Shown in pieces: positions 1 through 12,039 of a stretch of DNA of 64,000 bases. The number at the start of each line of letters is the position of its first letter. The first letter of the stretch is position 1. Both the position numbers and the translations under genes were made by a program. The DNA lies in assembly GCA_037176705.1 (NCBI GenBank), contig CM073889.1:99899890-99963889 (forward strand), read 5' to 3'. The DNA is from Molossus alvarezi (lineage: Eukaryota > Chordata > Mammalia > Chiroptera > Molossidae). The notes under the pieces are model-generated. The model searched no databases and was not told the origin of the DNA. It worked only from the letters and a program-made list of their open reading frames with translations.

Positions 1-500
1 GCTTACAGACCTCACATTACTTCAAAAATCCCAAAAATAGACTCCAAAGTACTTAGCTAATACTACCCTCTTTCACAGATAAGGAAATAGTAAAAAGAAT
101 CATCACCTGCCCAGAATTCACCCTGATCAGTATTGAAGAAGCTGACTAAAAAACAGGCTATCAATCTTCAAAGGGGTAGGAATATGAAGTTAGAAGTAAA
201 AGTTGACGATCTCCATGAAGTTTACTTCAATTACTCTGATTTTTAAAAACGGAAAAGGAAAACAAATGTCAGTGACAGTATTAAAAAGAAACATATCCAG
301 GAATAATACATAAGATACTAGTAATACAATTATCTCTGAAGAGAAAATCAGGTGATGAGAAAGGTGATCATAGGGGTGGGAAGGGGAACTTTTAACCTGT
401 GGTTGACTTTTGAATCATGTACATGTATTACTTCATGGTTCTAAGGAACATACTTTTTGAAGGCTAAAACAGATATAAATATATATGTATTTTATTTTAT

Positions 501-706
501 TTTTTTCTTTATTGATTTGAGAGAGAGAGGAAGGGTGAGGGAGAGAGAGAGAAAAACATCAATAAGAGAGAACATCAACTAGCCGCCTCCTGCATGCTCC
601 CACTGGAGATTTGGCCCAACCTGGACATGTGCCCTGACAGGGACTAGAACCTGCGACCTCTTGATGCATGGGTTGATGCTCAACCATTCAGCCACACCAA
701 CTGGGC
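501..706 (-). repeat. VES SINE (ATCAATAAA-tail class)
   Basis: tRNA-derived head at the right (rc of cacaccaactgggc), GA-rich block and ttattgattt tail at the left. Flanked by taaatatat(at)gtatttta at 475-494 and 707-723. Confidence 0.9.
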
Positions 707-999
707 TAAATATATGTATTTTAAAAAGAATTTTAAGAAAATAAAAACATAATTGTCCTTTAAGAGAAAAACTGACTTCAAAGGCCAAAGAACTAAAGAC
801 AAGACTAGTCTAAGTGTTGCCCAAACATTGCCCACATTTGATTGTGGTACCTATAAAAGTACAACCCATTTTTATATATAAATATTAGGAAAAATCACAG
901 AAAATTTCTTTTTTTAGGTCATCCATAAATAATTACTATTAATAATTTAGTGTGTTTCTCTACATATCATGATTGTGTTAACATTTTTAGATGTTTTAT

Positions 1000-1310
1000 C
1001 AAATAAAAAAAAATTCCTGTTTCTAATTTGTTACCATGAATACTGCATTTTATGGAAAGTTCATTCTATATCCATCATGATCACAGGTCTTCTTAAGTAT
1101 GGAGTATCTTGTATTAACAAGTTGAATCATACTTGCATTCCGCAATAAACCTTACATAGTCATGATTTTGTGGTTTTGCTCTGAATAATTCCAGTTTCTG
1201 ATATTTATATTTTTTGTGTCTATTTTTATAAGATTGGTATAAATTTTCCTTTTACTATTCATGTTCAATTCTGTTATAAAATGAATTGAGTAAGTTTCTT
1301 TTATTATTAG
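1000..1310 (-). repeat. L1 ORF2 fragment
   Basis: Antisense L1-like text (for example ttgaatcatacttgcattcc and ttcttttattattagag) typical of decayed L1 reverse transcriptase regions. Old and diverged; the subfamily cannot be told. Confidence 0.5.
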
Positions 1311-2027
1311 AGTTAAGGAAACCATAGGTCAAGATTGGGTTTTTTCCTAATTCTTTGCTATTATAAATAAAACTGAAATGAACATCAGAAATCTTGACCA
1401 TATTCTTGTTTCCTCAGGGCGAAAGATCAAAAGTGTGATAACATGGTCAAAGTGCCACCTTAGGGAAGCCCTTATAATTTATGTTTATGAAATAAATTCT
1501 ACTTTCCTACACATTTATGTATAACAAATACAAAATTGCCATTTTAGACACCACAGGCCCTTGCCTTTAAGGTGACAGTCTCCATCCCCACTGCTTCACA
1601 GTTTCACTTTTCCCTTACTTTACATATATTCATTGGAAGTCCTTTTTCTTCTGACTCATTACCTAAAGATAAACTGTCATTCCAATTTAATGACTAAGTA
1701 GTCTCTTCCATTCTTCAGTCTGAAAAATGTCTGAGATGCAAAAAACTTCATGAAACTTTACACTATCGAGCTCACTGCAGCTTGAAAGGTTAAGTTCCAC
1801 CTGTGAATCACTGTGTTTCACCACTTACAACAGTGGGAAGGAAGCAGTGACACGTGTATAACTACTACATCTACCCCTTCAGAGACAAAACCACGAAGGC
1901 AGAGTCATTATATGAGAGTGGGTTGAGGGACATAAAGCCAGAACTATATTTCTGCCCTAAGTTTAGTCCCACTCATTAGGAGGTAGAGGGTTGAGGGGAA
2001 GAAATGCTGTTAAGAATTAACAAAATA

Positions 2028-2283
2028 GCCCTGGCCAGTTTGGCTCAGCAGTTAGAGCGTCGGCCTATGGTCCAGAGAGACCTGGATTCAGTTCCCGCTA
2101 AGGGCATGTACCTCGGTTGCAGTTTGTCCCCGGCTTGTCCCTGGCCCTGGTTGGGTCGTGCGGGTGGCAGCTGCTCAATGTGTCCCTTTTACGTCGATGT
2201 TTCTCTCTCTCTCTCTCTCTCTTCCTCCCACTCTATCTGAACAAAAAATGGAAAAATGTCCTTGGGTGAGGATTGGAAAAAAA
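2028..2283 (+). repeat. VES SINE (palindrome-tail class)
   Basis: Full-length copy from gccctggccagtttgg to tccttgggtgaggatt plus A-rich tail. Perfect duplication aagaattaacaaaa at 2012-2025 and 2284-2297. Confidence 0.95.
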
Positions 2284-2299
2284 AAGAATTAACAAAAGA

Positions 2300-2516
2300 G
2301 CCCGTCCAGTGTGGCTCAAGGGTGGTTGAGCGTCAACCCATGCACCAAGAGGTCACTGGTTCAATTCCCAGTCAGGGCACATGCCCAGGTTTGGGGCCCA
2401 ATCCCCAGTAGGGGGCATACAGGAGGCAGCCAATTGCTGTTCTCTTTCATCAAGATTTCTCTCTCTCTCCTTTCCTCTCTCTCTAAAAATCAATAAAGAA
2501 AAAAAATTTTTTTAAT
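2300..2516 (+). repeat. VES SINE (ATCAATAAA-tail class)
   Basis: Second copy directly behind the previous one, with head gcccgtccagtgtgg and tail aaaatcaataaag. It reuses the same target: attaacaaa recurs at 2521-2529. Confidence 0.95.
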
Positions 2517-2559
2517 AAAAATTAACAAATATAGCTTGACTTATTCTTAGCAAATTCAT

Positions 2560-3270
2560 TAGCAAGTCCTGTCAGTTCTACTTCCAAAACACATGCCAAA
2601 ACCACTTTACATTTGCACAGCCACCATGTCAGTCCAAGCTGCAGCGTCTCCTTTAGATTACTGTAATAGCCTCCTGATTTCTCTGCGTCCAGACCCACCA
2701 TTCATTCTCACACACGCACGCACATACACCACAATCCCCATAACCACCACATTTCCAGTAACCAGAGTGGTCTTTGTAAAATTAAATATTTAAAAAATTA
2801 TTCAAAAGTATATTTAAATTTTAGAATTCCATTAAAATCCTTATTTGCTTTTTATTATATCTAGACTAAAATTTAAACTCCCACAGTGCCCTACAATGCC
2901 CTGTATGATCTGACTGACTCCAAGTTTTGTACTCATTCTGTATTACTCCAACTCCACTGGGCTCCTTTTAAATCGTCCATTATAATAAGCTATTTTCCAC
3001 CTCAGTCTTTACACCGCTTCTTTCCCTCTACCTAGAAGAAACCTCAGCTAGCTTGGTACTTCTTAAAGATGAGCTTAAACATCACAATCCAATCCAAAAC
3101 ATCTTTTTTTAATCCCTCAGTCATTGTCTTCTTTGCACTCATTACCACCTCGAATTAATTTGTTACTGTATACATCTATCCCTCATGAGGGCAGGAACTT
3201 GGTGTTTTATTTATCACTGTATCCCCATGTGCCTAGAAACAGTACCTTGCAAATATCAGGTACACACATA
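2560..3270 (+). repeat. L2 LINE 3' end
   Basis: Shows the classic order of the L2 3' end: a diverged ctgtaatagcctcctgattt, accagagtggtc, gccctgtatgatctg, then catgagggcaggaacttggtgt, tgtatccccatgtgcctagaa and a tail like gtaggtgctcaataa. Any ORF inside it is LINE debris. Confidence 0.8.
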
Positions 3271-3397
3271 AGCATTTGTAAAACAAAAACATCAGGTACA
3301 CACATAAGCATTTGTAAAACAAAAACATCAGGTACACACATAAGCATTTGTAAAACAAAAACATCAGGTACACACATAAGCACTTGTAAAACAAAAT
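3255..3397. repeat. 36-bp minisatellite, four units
   Basis: Units start at 3255, 3291, 3327 and 3363. The first three are identical or nearly so; the fourth has one change (gcatttg to gcacttg) and a shortened end. The unit begins in the L2 tail and adds an A-rich segment. Because 36 is divisible by three it reads as a repeating 12-residue peptide, which is incidental. Confidence 0.95.
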
Positions 3398-4378
3398 AAA
3401 GCAAAAAAAGTGGCTCTTATTTAAGATATATAAGAAACAAGTAAGGTAAAAGAAAGGGATAATTAAAAACAAGGTAGGAAACATTCCACAATTAACATTT
3501 GCAAGTAGATAGGCTGGGTATTATTGGATCTATTATCAACAAGCATCCAGAGTGTGTTTCCAAACGCTCACTGGAAATATGTCAAGTGGAATAGTTTAAT
3601 TTGCTATACACATATGCTAGCCCACATGTATGATACAACAAACAATCCTTTTATGCAGACACTCCCAAAAAACCCTGTAATGTACACAAAAAGCAACAAA
3701 ACACTTAAAAACCACCTGCTACATTATTTTAAAAAACAAACAGTATTTCTGCCAGTGGTACTTATATATAAACTATTAAATTTACACTAAAACTCAACCT
3801 CTTAAGTAAAGGTCCTTAAGTAAAGACCTACAAGAGGTAAGTCTTCAGGACAGGTCTAACTACCTATAATATCTAAGAAACTGCCTCACATACTGTACTT
3901 TCTTGGAAGAATACTACAACTCAAACAAAAAATACATAAAATTCACCACAATGTTAGCAGTCTCTTTTAACTCCTTACAGACTAAAATTTTAACCAAGAG
4001 GGTAGAAAACTATTACTGCTGCACTAGTGACAGAAATGCACTGAATCTTTATTCAAATGTCAATCACAGAACTTAGTAACATACAAGGAAGCATTTAGGC
4101 AACAAAGGCAAATGAAGACAGTGAAGATGAAACTTAATACAACTAAAATATTTTATTCTGCTTGATTAAAGCTCACTGTTCAAGAAAATTACTTGTAAAA
4201 TAAACAAGTCTAAAGAGTACAACAAAATAAATACAACAGGCTAAAAATAGCTGTCCTAACTTAATAATCACTATTCAGAGGTGACTTGAAAGTAATAAAA
4301 TTTCAATAACTCTCCTTCAGAATCCTTTAAGCAATTTTCAAAAGGATGATCATCAAAATTCTGCTCTAACAACACTTA

Positions 4379-4702
<324 letters not shown>

Positions 4703-4989
4703 TTAAAATCAAGCAATAATGTCAACATGGTATTAAAAGCAAATTACAAAGTGAGATAAAAATTCAAATTATTACTTTCACAACAGACTTTCAGAAGTTC
4801 TCTTCTTCACCATTGAAATGTCTTAACTAATTTTTAAAAATTGTGGAAATAAATCCTTTCACAAAAAAACATAATGTTATAAGTGGGTAAATAGAATAAT
4901 TTTTCTAGTAAAATCTTTATCAACACTGAACCAGTTAATCACTATCAATACTACTTTAACTTTTAACAGTGTCAATAATTAAAAAAAAA

Positions 4990-5221
4990 TTTTTTATCCT
5001 CACCCAAGGACATTTTTGCATTTATCTTCAGATAGAGTGGGAGGGAGAGAGGAGGAAGAGAGAGAGAGAGAGAGAAACATCGACTGGCTGCCACCCACAC
5101 AACCCCAACCGTGGCCTGGGACAAACTGCAACCGAGGTACATGCCTTTAGTGGGAACCGAACCCAGGACTCTCTGGTCCGCAGGTCAACACTCTTAACTG
5201 CTGAGCCAAACCGGCCAGGGC
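4990..5221 (-). repeat. VES SINE (palindrome-tail class)
   Basis: Tail atcctcacccaagga at the left, GA block, tRNA-like head ending ccggccagggc at 5221. Confidence 0.93.
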
Positions 5222-5640
5222 TAAAATATTTTCACCAAAAGAAAAGCTTTTCTCACTTCTTAGAACTTCAATCTAATTCTCCACTTTACAAAAAAAATTT
5301 TTTTTTAATTTACAAGCCCACTCTCCCCCAAATTTTGAACTTTCATAACTGACTTGGTATCATAAAACAAAATCTAAAGTTATAAGAATGGAAAAGTGTA
5401 GATAAGAATAATAAAAAAAATTAAAGGTAAAGCGAGTCTAAAGAAAAAGTTTGGTTCACTTTTATTTCTATTCCTTGAGAAGATTTTTTTAATTAAGCTT
5501 CTTTTTAAAAATATATTTTCATTTTTATGTACATAATAATGTACACAGTGAATATAGTCAAATATAGTTGCCTTTTCACACCAATGTACAATTTTTTGAA
5601 ATCTTTAAACTTTTATTTAATCTTGCTATTTATAACAGTA
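5222..5640. other. Unassigned intron sequence
   Basis: AT-rich sequence with several short A and T runs. No gene or recognised repeat. Confidence 0.6.
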
Positions 5641-6135
5641 CAATAGCACACCCACCCTCATCTGCAATTTCACTTTCTGGGGTTTCACTCATCCTCGGTC
5701 AACTGTGGTCCAAAATTATTAGATGCAAGATTCCAGAAATAAACAATTCTTAAGTTTTAAGTTTCATGCCATGCTCAGTAGCATGAGGAAATCTAGTCCT
5801 GTCTTACTCTATCCTGCCCAGGATGTGAATCATCCCTTTCTCCAGCATATCCACAATGCGTGTTCTCCACCCTCTGGTCACAAAACTGTTGTCTTGGTTA
5901 TTAGATTGGTTATCAGGAATAAAGAGACAGACCATATTCACATAACTTTTATTATAATATAGTTATAATTGTTCTATTGATTACTACTAATTGTTAATCT
6001 CTTACTGTGTATAATTCATAAATTAAATTTATCATAGGTATGTACTATAGAAAAAAAAAACACAGTAAATATAGAATGCATCCACTAGGGATCTTGAAAT
6101 GTATTCCCAATGGATAAGGGGGACTACTATAATAG
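5640..6135 (+). repeat. Tigger-type DNA transposon remnant (TcMar)
   Basis: Contains the diagnostic wording of Tigger/MER2-like elements: tttcactttctggggtttca, gtcaactgtggtccaaaattatta, ttccagaaataaacaattct, gggatcttgaaatgtattccc and the end ggataagggggactacta. It lacks transposase coding sequence, so it is a non-autonomous or internally deleted copy. Confidence 0.8.
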
Positions 6136-6605
6136 GCTTATAATGGTATCCTTTGAAATATAAAGCTTAAATATTATCTATTCATTTTTCTGTGGAATAT
6201 GAGGATTTACACCACTCATATTCCTCCAACCTTAAAGACAATTAACTCCCAATTGTAGTTCTGTACCTGATGAGATTAGCAGTAAACTACTACTTAATCC
6301 TGTTTCCCTTTTTGTATAACTCTTTCCCCCCAAGTTAATTATCTTAGTTTATTATTTGCTTAGTTTTCTATGCACCTACCACAAATTCTTCCTACAGTCT
6401 CCACAAGCATCTTAATTAAATTTTAATGTTGATGACTTCAATCTCAAAAGACAAAATCATTTACCACTTGAGGATAGAACTGAAAAGTTAAGATTTGAGA
6501 CAAAAAATATTCAGAAACCTAATTCTGAGAAATACTATATAAAATCAACTAGAGTAAAATAAATGTCATCAGGTATTTATCAGACTATATATATAATAAA
6601 ATGCT

Positions 6606-6803
6606 GTTATTGATTTTTTAGAGAAAGGAAGGGATAGAGAGATAGAAACATTCATATGAGAGAAGCATCGATTGGCTGCCTCCTGCATGCCCCGTACTGG
6701 AGAGTGAGCCTGCAACCTGGGCATGTGCCCTAATGTGAAATCGAACTGGGACCTCTCAGTCCATGGAACAATGCTCAATCCACTCAGCCACAACGGTTGG
6801 GCC
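6606..6803 (-). repeat. VES SINE (ATCAATAAA-tail class)
   Basis: Left tail ttattgattttttagag, tRNA-like head at the right. Duplication agactatatat on both sides (about 6582 and 6804). Confidence 0.9.
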
Positions 6804-6831
6804 AGACTATATATTAAGAAGTATTCAATGA

Positions 6832-7068
6832 GCCCTGGCCAGTTTGCTTAGCGGTTAGAGTGTCGGCCCGCAGACCAGAGTGTCCCAGGTCCGGTTCATG
6901 CTAAGGGCACGTATACCTCAGATGCAGTTTGTCCCCAGCCCTGGTTGGGGTCGTGTGGGTGTGATGTGTTTCTCTCACATCGATGCTTCTTTCTCTCTTC
7001 CTCCCCCTCTCCCTCCCACTCTATCTGAAGATAAATGCAAATATGCGCTCGAGTGAGGATAAAAAAAA
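6832..7068 (+). repeat. VES SINE (palindrome-tail class)
   Basis: Head gccctggccagtttgc, tail ctcgagtgaggat plus A10. Perfect duplication aagtattcaatgag at 6819-6832 and 7069-7082. It lies head-to-head with the minus-strand copy 28 bp away. Confidence 0.95.
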
Positions 7069-7129
7069 AAGTATTCAATGAGAGGAGTTCCACCCCTAAT
7101 CAGGTGGTAGAAAGTCACAACAGACTATC

Positions 7130-8600
7130 ACATTCACCCTAATAATCAAAACAACCCAGATAAGCCGCAAAATCATGGTTTTTCTGAACCCATCAGAGAG
7201 TTAAGGATGCAAAGTAACCTAAGGGAAACTTTCAGAAAGTGTTGAGACTTAATAGAAGAGAGGTCCATTGGTAGTCTCTTTCCTGGTGGAGTGACTAAGG
7301 AGGACCAATCCCACCATAAATGAGAGTATGGAGAAATCAGTCTAACTTAAATAAATCTTAACAGCAACATGTAGGGCTGACAAGGCATATTAGAATTCTA
7401 AAGGTTTCTTACAGCAAACCTGAACTACCCAAACAACTCATTCCCACAGGTCTTCACCAAGTGCTTGAAAATATGCCAAAGGTTGGGGGACAAAGCTGGA
7501 AAGCCGAGAGATACCCTAAGAACCTTAAGGTCTCCCTCAAATATAATAAATCTGTCCTCTCACTGGGGGAAAGGGGAAGGATGGGCAGAAGTGGAATAAA
7601 AATCACTCCAAAAACTCCAGACAATCAGCTGCCAAGGGTTGAGTCAAGTTGGACAGGAGAGTTGAGAGAAACACTTCTATCCAGATACTCTGGACATTAA
7701 ACTAGATTTTTAAATAACTATGATAAATACACTGAACGTTATCTGATGGAAGAGAGATGGCATGCATAATGAAATGGAGAAATTCATTATAGACACTGAA
7801 GCTATAAAAGAAAATCACAAGGAAATGTTAGAAATAAAAAATACAGTATCAGAAATTAAAGATGTTTAGATGGGTTTTAATAACAGACAGAAATGAGCAG
7901 TGAATTTGAAGAAAGGCCAAATTCAAATACCTAAATTGAAATACAAAGAGAAAAGTGTATGGAAATAAACTCCACAACACCTGAGACCAAATGTCAACTG
8001 AGTTTAACTGGAATCCCAGGAGATAAGAGAATGTGGCAGAAAAAAATATATGATGAAATAATGGTCAGCAGCTTTCTAAAAATGATGGCCAATAACCCAC
8101 AGATGCAAAGGAAACATACTCATAGTCAACCTCATGAATATTAAAGATAAAAGTAAAGACAAAGAATGAGTGTCAGCTAGAACGACAGTTAAGAACCCCT
8201 GGAAGAGGAATATTCACTCATTCCCAAGAGCTTTTACAAGGTCCTCAACTGAGTTCTCTTGAAAAAGACGGGCCTACCGCAATAGATGCAAGAGGGCTCC
8301 TCCTTCTTAATGGCATCCCATATAAAGCAAAAGCCTTCAAACAGAAGGGAAAATGCAGGAAAGCCTCCTTTGCCCAAAAAAAAGACCCCTTGCCTCAAGT
8401 GCCACAAAGGGTAGAGCAAAAGCTGTGTACTGTTGGGGATGGGGAAGCAGAACCTTCTTGCCCACTTCCCACACACAAACAAGCTTTCTCCATGTAACAA
8501 TACCCAGTCTACTGCTAGAAGACACAAAACATTGCCACCATCAGTCCCAAAGGTATACTGACACTGAGAAATTAGTAGAATTAAAAACTATCTAACATTG
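7130..8600 (+). repeat. Old HAL1/L1 5' and ORF1 region
   Basis: Decayed plus-strand element. Recognisable stretches include the leader-like ggagtgactaaggaggacca, then tagaaataaaaaatacagta, atcagaaattaaagatg, and an ORF1-derived piece near 7960-8150. All frames carry stops. Assignment to HAL1 rather than L1 is likely but not certain. Confidence 0.55.
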
Positions 8601-10085
8601 AAACAGGAGCAAGAAACTGACCCGGGCCCAATATCTTGATGCAAAGCAAAGGTCTGCTACTACTAGACGCAAAAATCCTTAACAAAATATTAGCAAATCA
8701 CATCCAGTAACACATATAGAAAAGGTAATACATCATCATCAAGTGGGGTTTATCCCAAGGGGCAAAACTGGTTTAACATTAAAAATATCAAGCACCTCAT
8801 TTGTAATATAAAGGAGAAAATCCTTATGATTCTCCTAACTGATGTCAGAAACATCTGACACTATTAATGTAATATTCCTGATTAAAAATTTTCAGCAGCC
8901 CTGACCAGTGTGGCTAAGTTAGTTGGGTGTCATCCCATACACCAGGAGGTTGCTGTCAAGGGCACATGCAAGGGGTTTCAGGTTCAATCTGCAGAAGGGG
9001 GTGCGCAGGAGGCAGCCAAACGATAGATGTTGCATTCTCACATGTATGTTTCTCTCTCTCTCTCCCTCTCCCTTACTTTCTAACATATTCAATAAACTAT
9101 TCTTTAAAAAAAATAAAAATAAAATTTTCAGCAAATTAGAATTATAAAGGAGAAAGAAGTTCTTCAATCTGAAAAAGGACATATATGAGAAACCTAGAGC
9201 AGTAACATAACAATGAAACATTAAATACTACTCCCTTATGATTTGGGAATAAAACAGGGTATCTACTATCACCACTTCTATTCCATAATGCACTGGATGA
9301 TCTTAGCCAACACACTACAGCAAAAAAAAGAAATAAAGATGGAAAGAAGTATAGTATATAGTGATTTTATTGTCTCCATGAAAAACTGCATGAATTCTCC
9401 AAAATATTAGTAAAATAGGTGAATTTAGAGCAAAGTCTGAAGATCGAAGGTCAACATACAAAATTAAGTGTATTACTCCATACAAGCAAAGAACTGGAAA
9501 ATGAAATTTAAAGGAAGACCTTAAAATTGCAACAAAAAACCTCCAAGTCAATCTAAAAAAAAAATATTCAAGACCTCTACACTAAGGATTGCAAAATGTT
9601 GCTAAGAAAAATGAAAGAAGACTGAAATGAAAACTATATTCATAGCCTAGAAGACTCAATGTTGTTTAAATGTTCATTCTTCCCAATTTAATTCATAATT
9701 CACTGTAACCCCTATCAAAATGCCCGCAAATTAAAAAGAAAGGAAATTGATAATCTGATGCTAAAATTTCTATGAAAATAGAAAAAAATCTAAACTAACC
9801 AAACCAATCTTGAAATAAGAAAAAAGGATATTAGAGGGCTTACACTACCTTATTTCAAGACTTACTATAAAACGCCTTAGTAATCAAGAGTATAAAGTGG
9901 GCATAAGAAAAACAGGTAAAACAGAAGAGTCCAGAAATAGACCCATACTTACAGTCAATTCATTTTTCTCCAAGGCACCAACCCAATCTACTTTTCAACA
10001 ATATGGAAAATAGTAAGTCTCAACCACTATCTTATACCATCTTAAATGGAAAAGCAGAATCTTAAGCTCTTAAAGGGCAACACAA
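8600..10085 (+). repeat. L1 ORF2 (reverse transcriptase) fragment, interrupted
   Basis: Plus-strand L1 text: aaatccttaacaaaatatta, caagtggggtttatcccaag, actggtttaacatt, gaaacattaaatactactcc, caaggcaccaa. It is split by a VES SINE at 8898-9120. Many stops and indels; inactive. Confidence 0.8.
8898..9120 (+). repeat. VES SINE (ATCAATAAA-tail class, diverged)
   Basis: Inserted in the L1 fragment with perfect 13-bp duplication aaaattttcagca at 8885-8897 and 9121-9133. Confidence 0.95.
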
Positions 10086-10100
10086 AAAGACACCATTACA

Positions 10101-10368
10101 GCCCTGGCTGGTTTGGTTCAGTGGTTAGAGTGTCAGCCCGCAGACCAAACAGTCAAGTGCGGGTTTGATTCCAGTCAAGGGCAGGCAGCTCAGTCAAGGG
10201 CACGTACCGCGTTGGCAGTTCGTCCTGGCCCTGGTTGGGGTCATGTGGGAGGCAACCAGTCAATGTGTCCCTCTCACATCAGTTTCTTTCTCTCTCTCTC
10301 TCCCTATCCCTCCCCTCCCTCTATCTGAAGGTAAACAGAAAAATATCCTCAGGTGAGGATTACAAAAA
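10101..10368 (+). repeat. VES SINE (palindrome-tail class) with internal duplication
   Basis: Head gccctggctggtttgg, tail tcctcaggtgaggat. Duplication aaaagacaccattaca on both sides. Internally cagtcaagggca is repeated (near 10172 and 10192), lengthening the region after the B box. Confidence 0.95.
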
Positions 10369-10380
10369 AAAGACACCATT

Positions 10381-10655
10381 ACAAAAATGAGTAGGCAAGT
10401 CACAGTCTGGAGAAAAGGGGTGTGGTGTGTGTGTGTCAAAAGACTACTACCGCAAGTGAAAGAAAAAGATGAACTCATTTAAAACAAAATAGGTAAAAAA
10501 CAAATTACAGATATTTCATGAAAGGAAATATAGGAATGGCCCTTAAGAGGTGTTTAATAATGATCTTCAGGAAAATGCAAATTAAAACCACAATGTAATA
10601 CCATTTCACACCATCTAGAATGGTTTAAAAATATCCTCACACCACCAAATGTTGA
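10381..10655 (+). repeat. L1 3' region, first part
   Basis: Contains gaaaatgcaaattaaaacca caatg..taccatttcacacc, a common L1M 3' region motif. It continues at 11046 after an inserted repeat. Confidence 0.7.
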
Positions 10656-10659
10656 TGAG

Positions 10660-11045
10660 GAGAGTATATTAGTTTCCTATTGCTGCCTTTACAAAGCATC
10701 ACAAACTCAGTGCCTTAAAACAACACAGATTTACCTAAATGAGTTTCAATAGATTAAAGAAAGTCAAGGTATCCTCAGGACTGGCTACTGCTGAAGGGTC
10801 TGAGGGAGAATTCATGTCCTCAACTTTTTCAGTTTCTAGTGGCCTCCTGTATTCCTTGGCTTGTGTCCCATTTCTCTCCATCTTCAAAGCACATCACTCC
10901 AATTTCTGCTGCTTCTTCTGTCATACTGCCTTCTCCTGTAGTCAAATCTCTCTCTACCACCTCTTGTGATTACATTTAGGGCTCACCCAGCTATCCCATG
11001 ATAATTTCTACATCTCAAGATCCTTAACTTATATTCAGCCTACCA
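10660..11045 (+). repeat. Interspersed repeat inserted in L1 (family not named)
   Basis: Begins ttagtttcctattgctgcct and runs through aactcagtgccttaaaacaa, cctcctgtattccttggctt and cttgtgattacatttaggg to tcagcctaccaca. This is a widespread mammalian repeat whose wording I recognise, but I cannot assign its family name reliably. Confidence 0.6.
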
Positions 11046-11640
11046 CATGCTAATGTAAATGGAAAATGGTACAGTGTCTCTGGAAAACTGTCAAGTTCCT
11101 ACAGTTAAACCCATACATCTACCCTGTATCACAATTCCATTCTCAGATATATATTCAAGAATGAAAATTTATATCCACAAAGAGACTTGTACAAGAACGT
11201 TCACAGCAGCCCTATTCATTATAGCTAAAACAGCCCTAATATCAAGAAAACTTAAAAACAAACCACCATGGTATATGCATACAAAGGAATACTGCTCAGG
11301 AACAACAAGTGAGCTACTTATACACTTCACAGCATGGATGAATCTCAAAATCATCATACCAGCAAAGACACACAAAAATATATTCTGATTTCACTTACAA
11401 CTTTCAATAACAGAGGAAGCTAATCTAGAAATAGAAGTCAAAATGATTGTCTCAGGAAATGGGAGAAGACACACACAGAAATGCTTGGTCAGAGGCACAA
11501 AGTACCTTTTTGAGGTGATAAAATTGTCGTCTACCTTGTTTTAAGAAGTAGTTACATGTGAGTAGTTATAAAACTCACAAAACTGAACATGTAAAATTTG
11601 GGCACGTTATCAAATGTAAATAACAATTCCAAAAAAAAAA
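11046..11640 (+). repeat. L1 3' end, second part
   Basis: Plus-strand L1M 3' sequence: ctctggaaaactgtcaagtt, acttgtacaagaacgttcac, aaaggaatactgctcagg, catggatgaatctcaaaatc. Ends in an A-run at 11629-11645. Confidence 0.75.
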
Positions 11641-11721
11641 AAAACAGTATCAGGACAAATACATTAAGAAGTTCCATGATAAGCAAAGTTAAATAGATTT
11701 CTTTATTTAAGAATTTCTCTT

Positions 11722-12024
11722 GTCCTGGCCAGTTTGGCTCAGCGGTTAGAGCGTCGGCCTGCGGTCCTGAGAGACGCGGGTTCGGTTCCCGCTAAGGGCA
11801 TGTACCTCGGTTGCAGTTTGTCCCCGGCTCTGGTCAGTTGTGCGGGTGGCAGCCACTCGATGTGTTCTTTTCACATCGATGTTTCTCTCTCTCTCTCTCT
11901 CTGTTCCTCTCTCCCCCTCCTACTCTACCTGAACAAAAAATGGAAAAATGTCCTCGGGTGAGGATAAAAAAAATAAATAAATAAAAATAAATAAAAAAAT
12001 AAAAATAAAAAAATAATTAAAAAA
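11722..12024 (+). repeat. VES SINE (palindrome-tail class)
   Basis: Intact head and tail with a long A/AAAT-rich tail. Duplication aagaatttctc at 11709-11719 and 12025-12035. Close to a consensus head, so relatively young. Confidence 0.95.
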
Positions 12025-12039
12025 AAGAATTTCTCAAAC

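Noticed and set aside
2028..2283. tRNA gene suggested by A and B boxes, here and in every VES head
   Set aside because: The box pattern is that of the tRNA-derived SINE head. The sequence runs on into the SINE body and A-rich tail with target duplications, and no cloverleaf tRNA ends are present.
3255..3397. CRISPR-like array
   Set aside because: Units are contiguous with no unique spacers, and the genome is mammalian.
3124..3399. Protein with a repeated 12-residue motif
   Set aside because: It is the translation of the 36-bp minisatellite in an L2 tail. Both strands are open only because the unit length is a multiple of three.
8234..8595. Overlapping ORFs on both strands near 8.3-8.6 kb
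   Set aside because: They are short and overlapping, lie in an old HAL1/L1 block and resemble no known protein.
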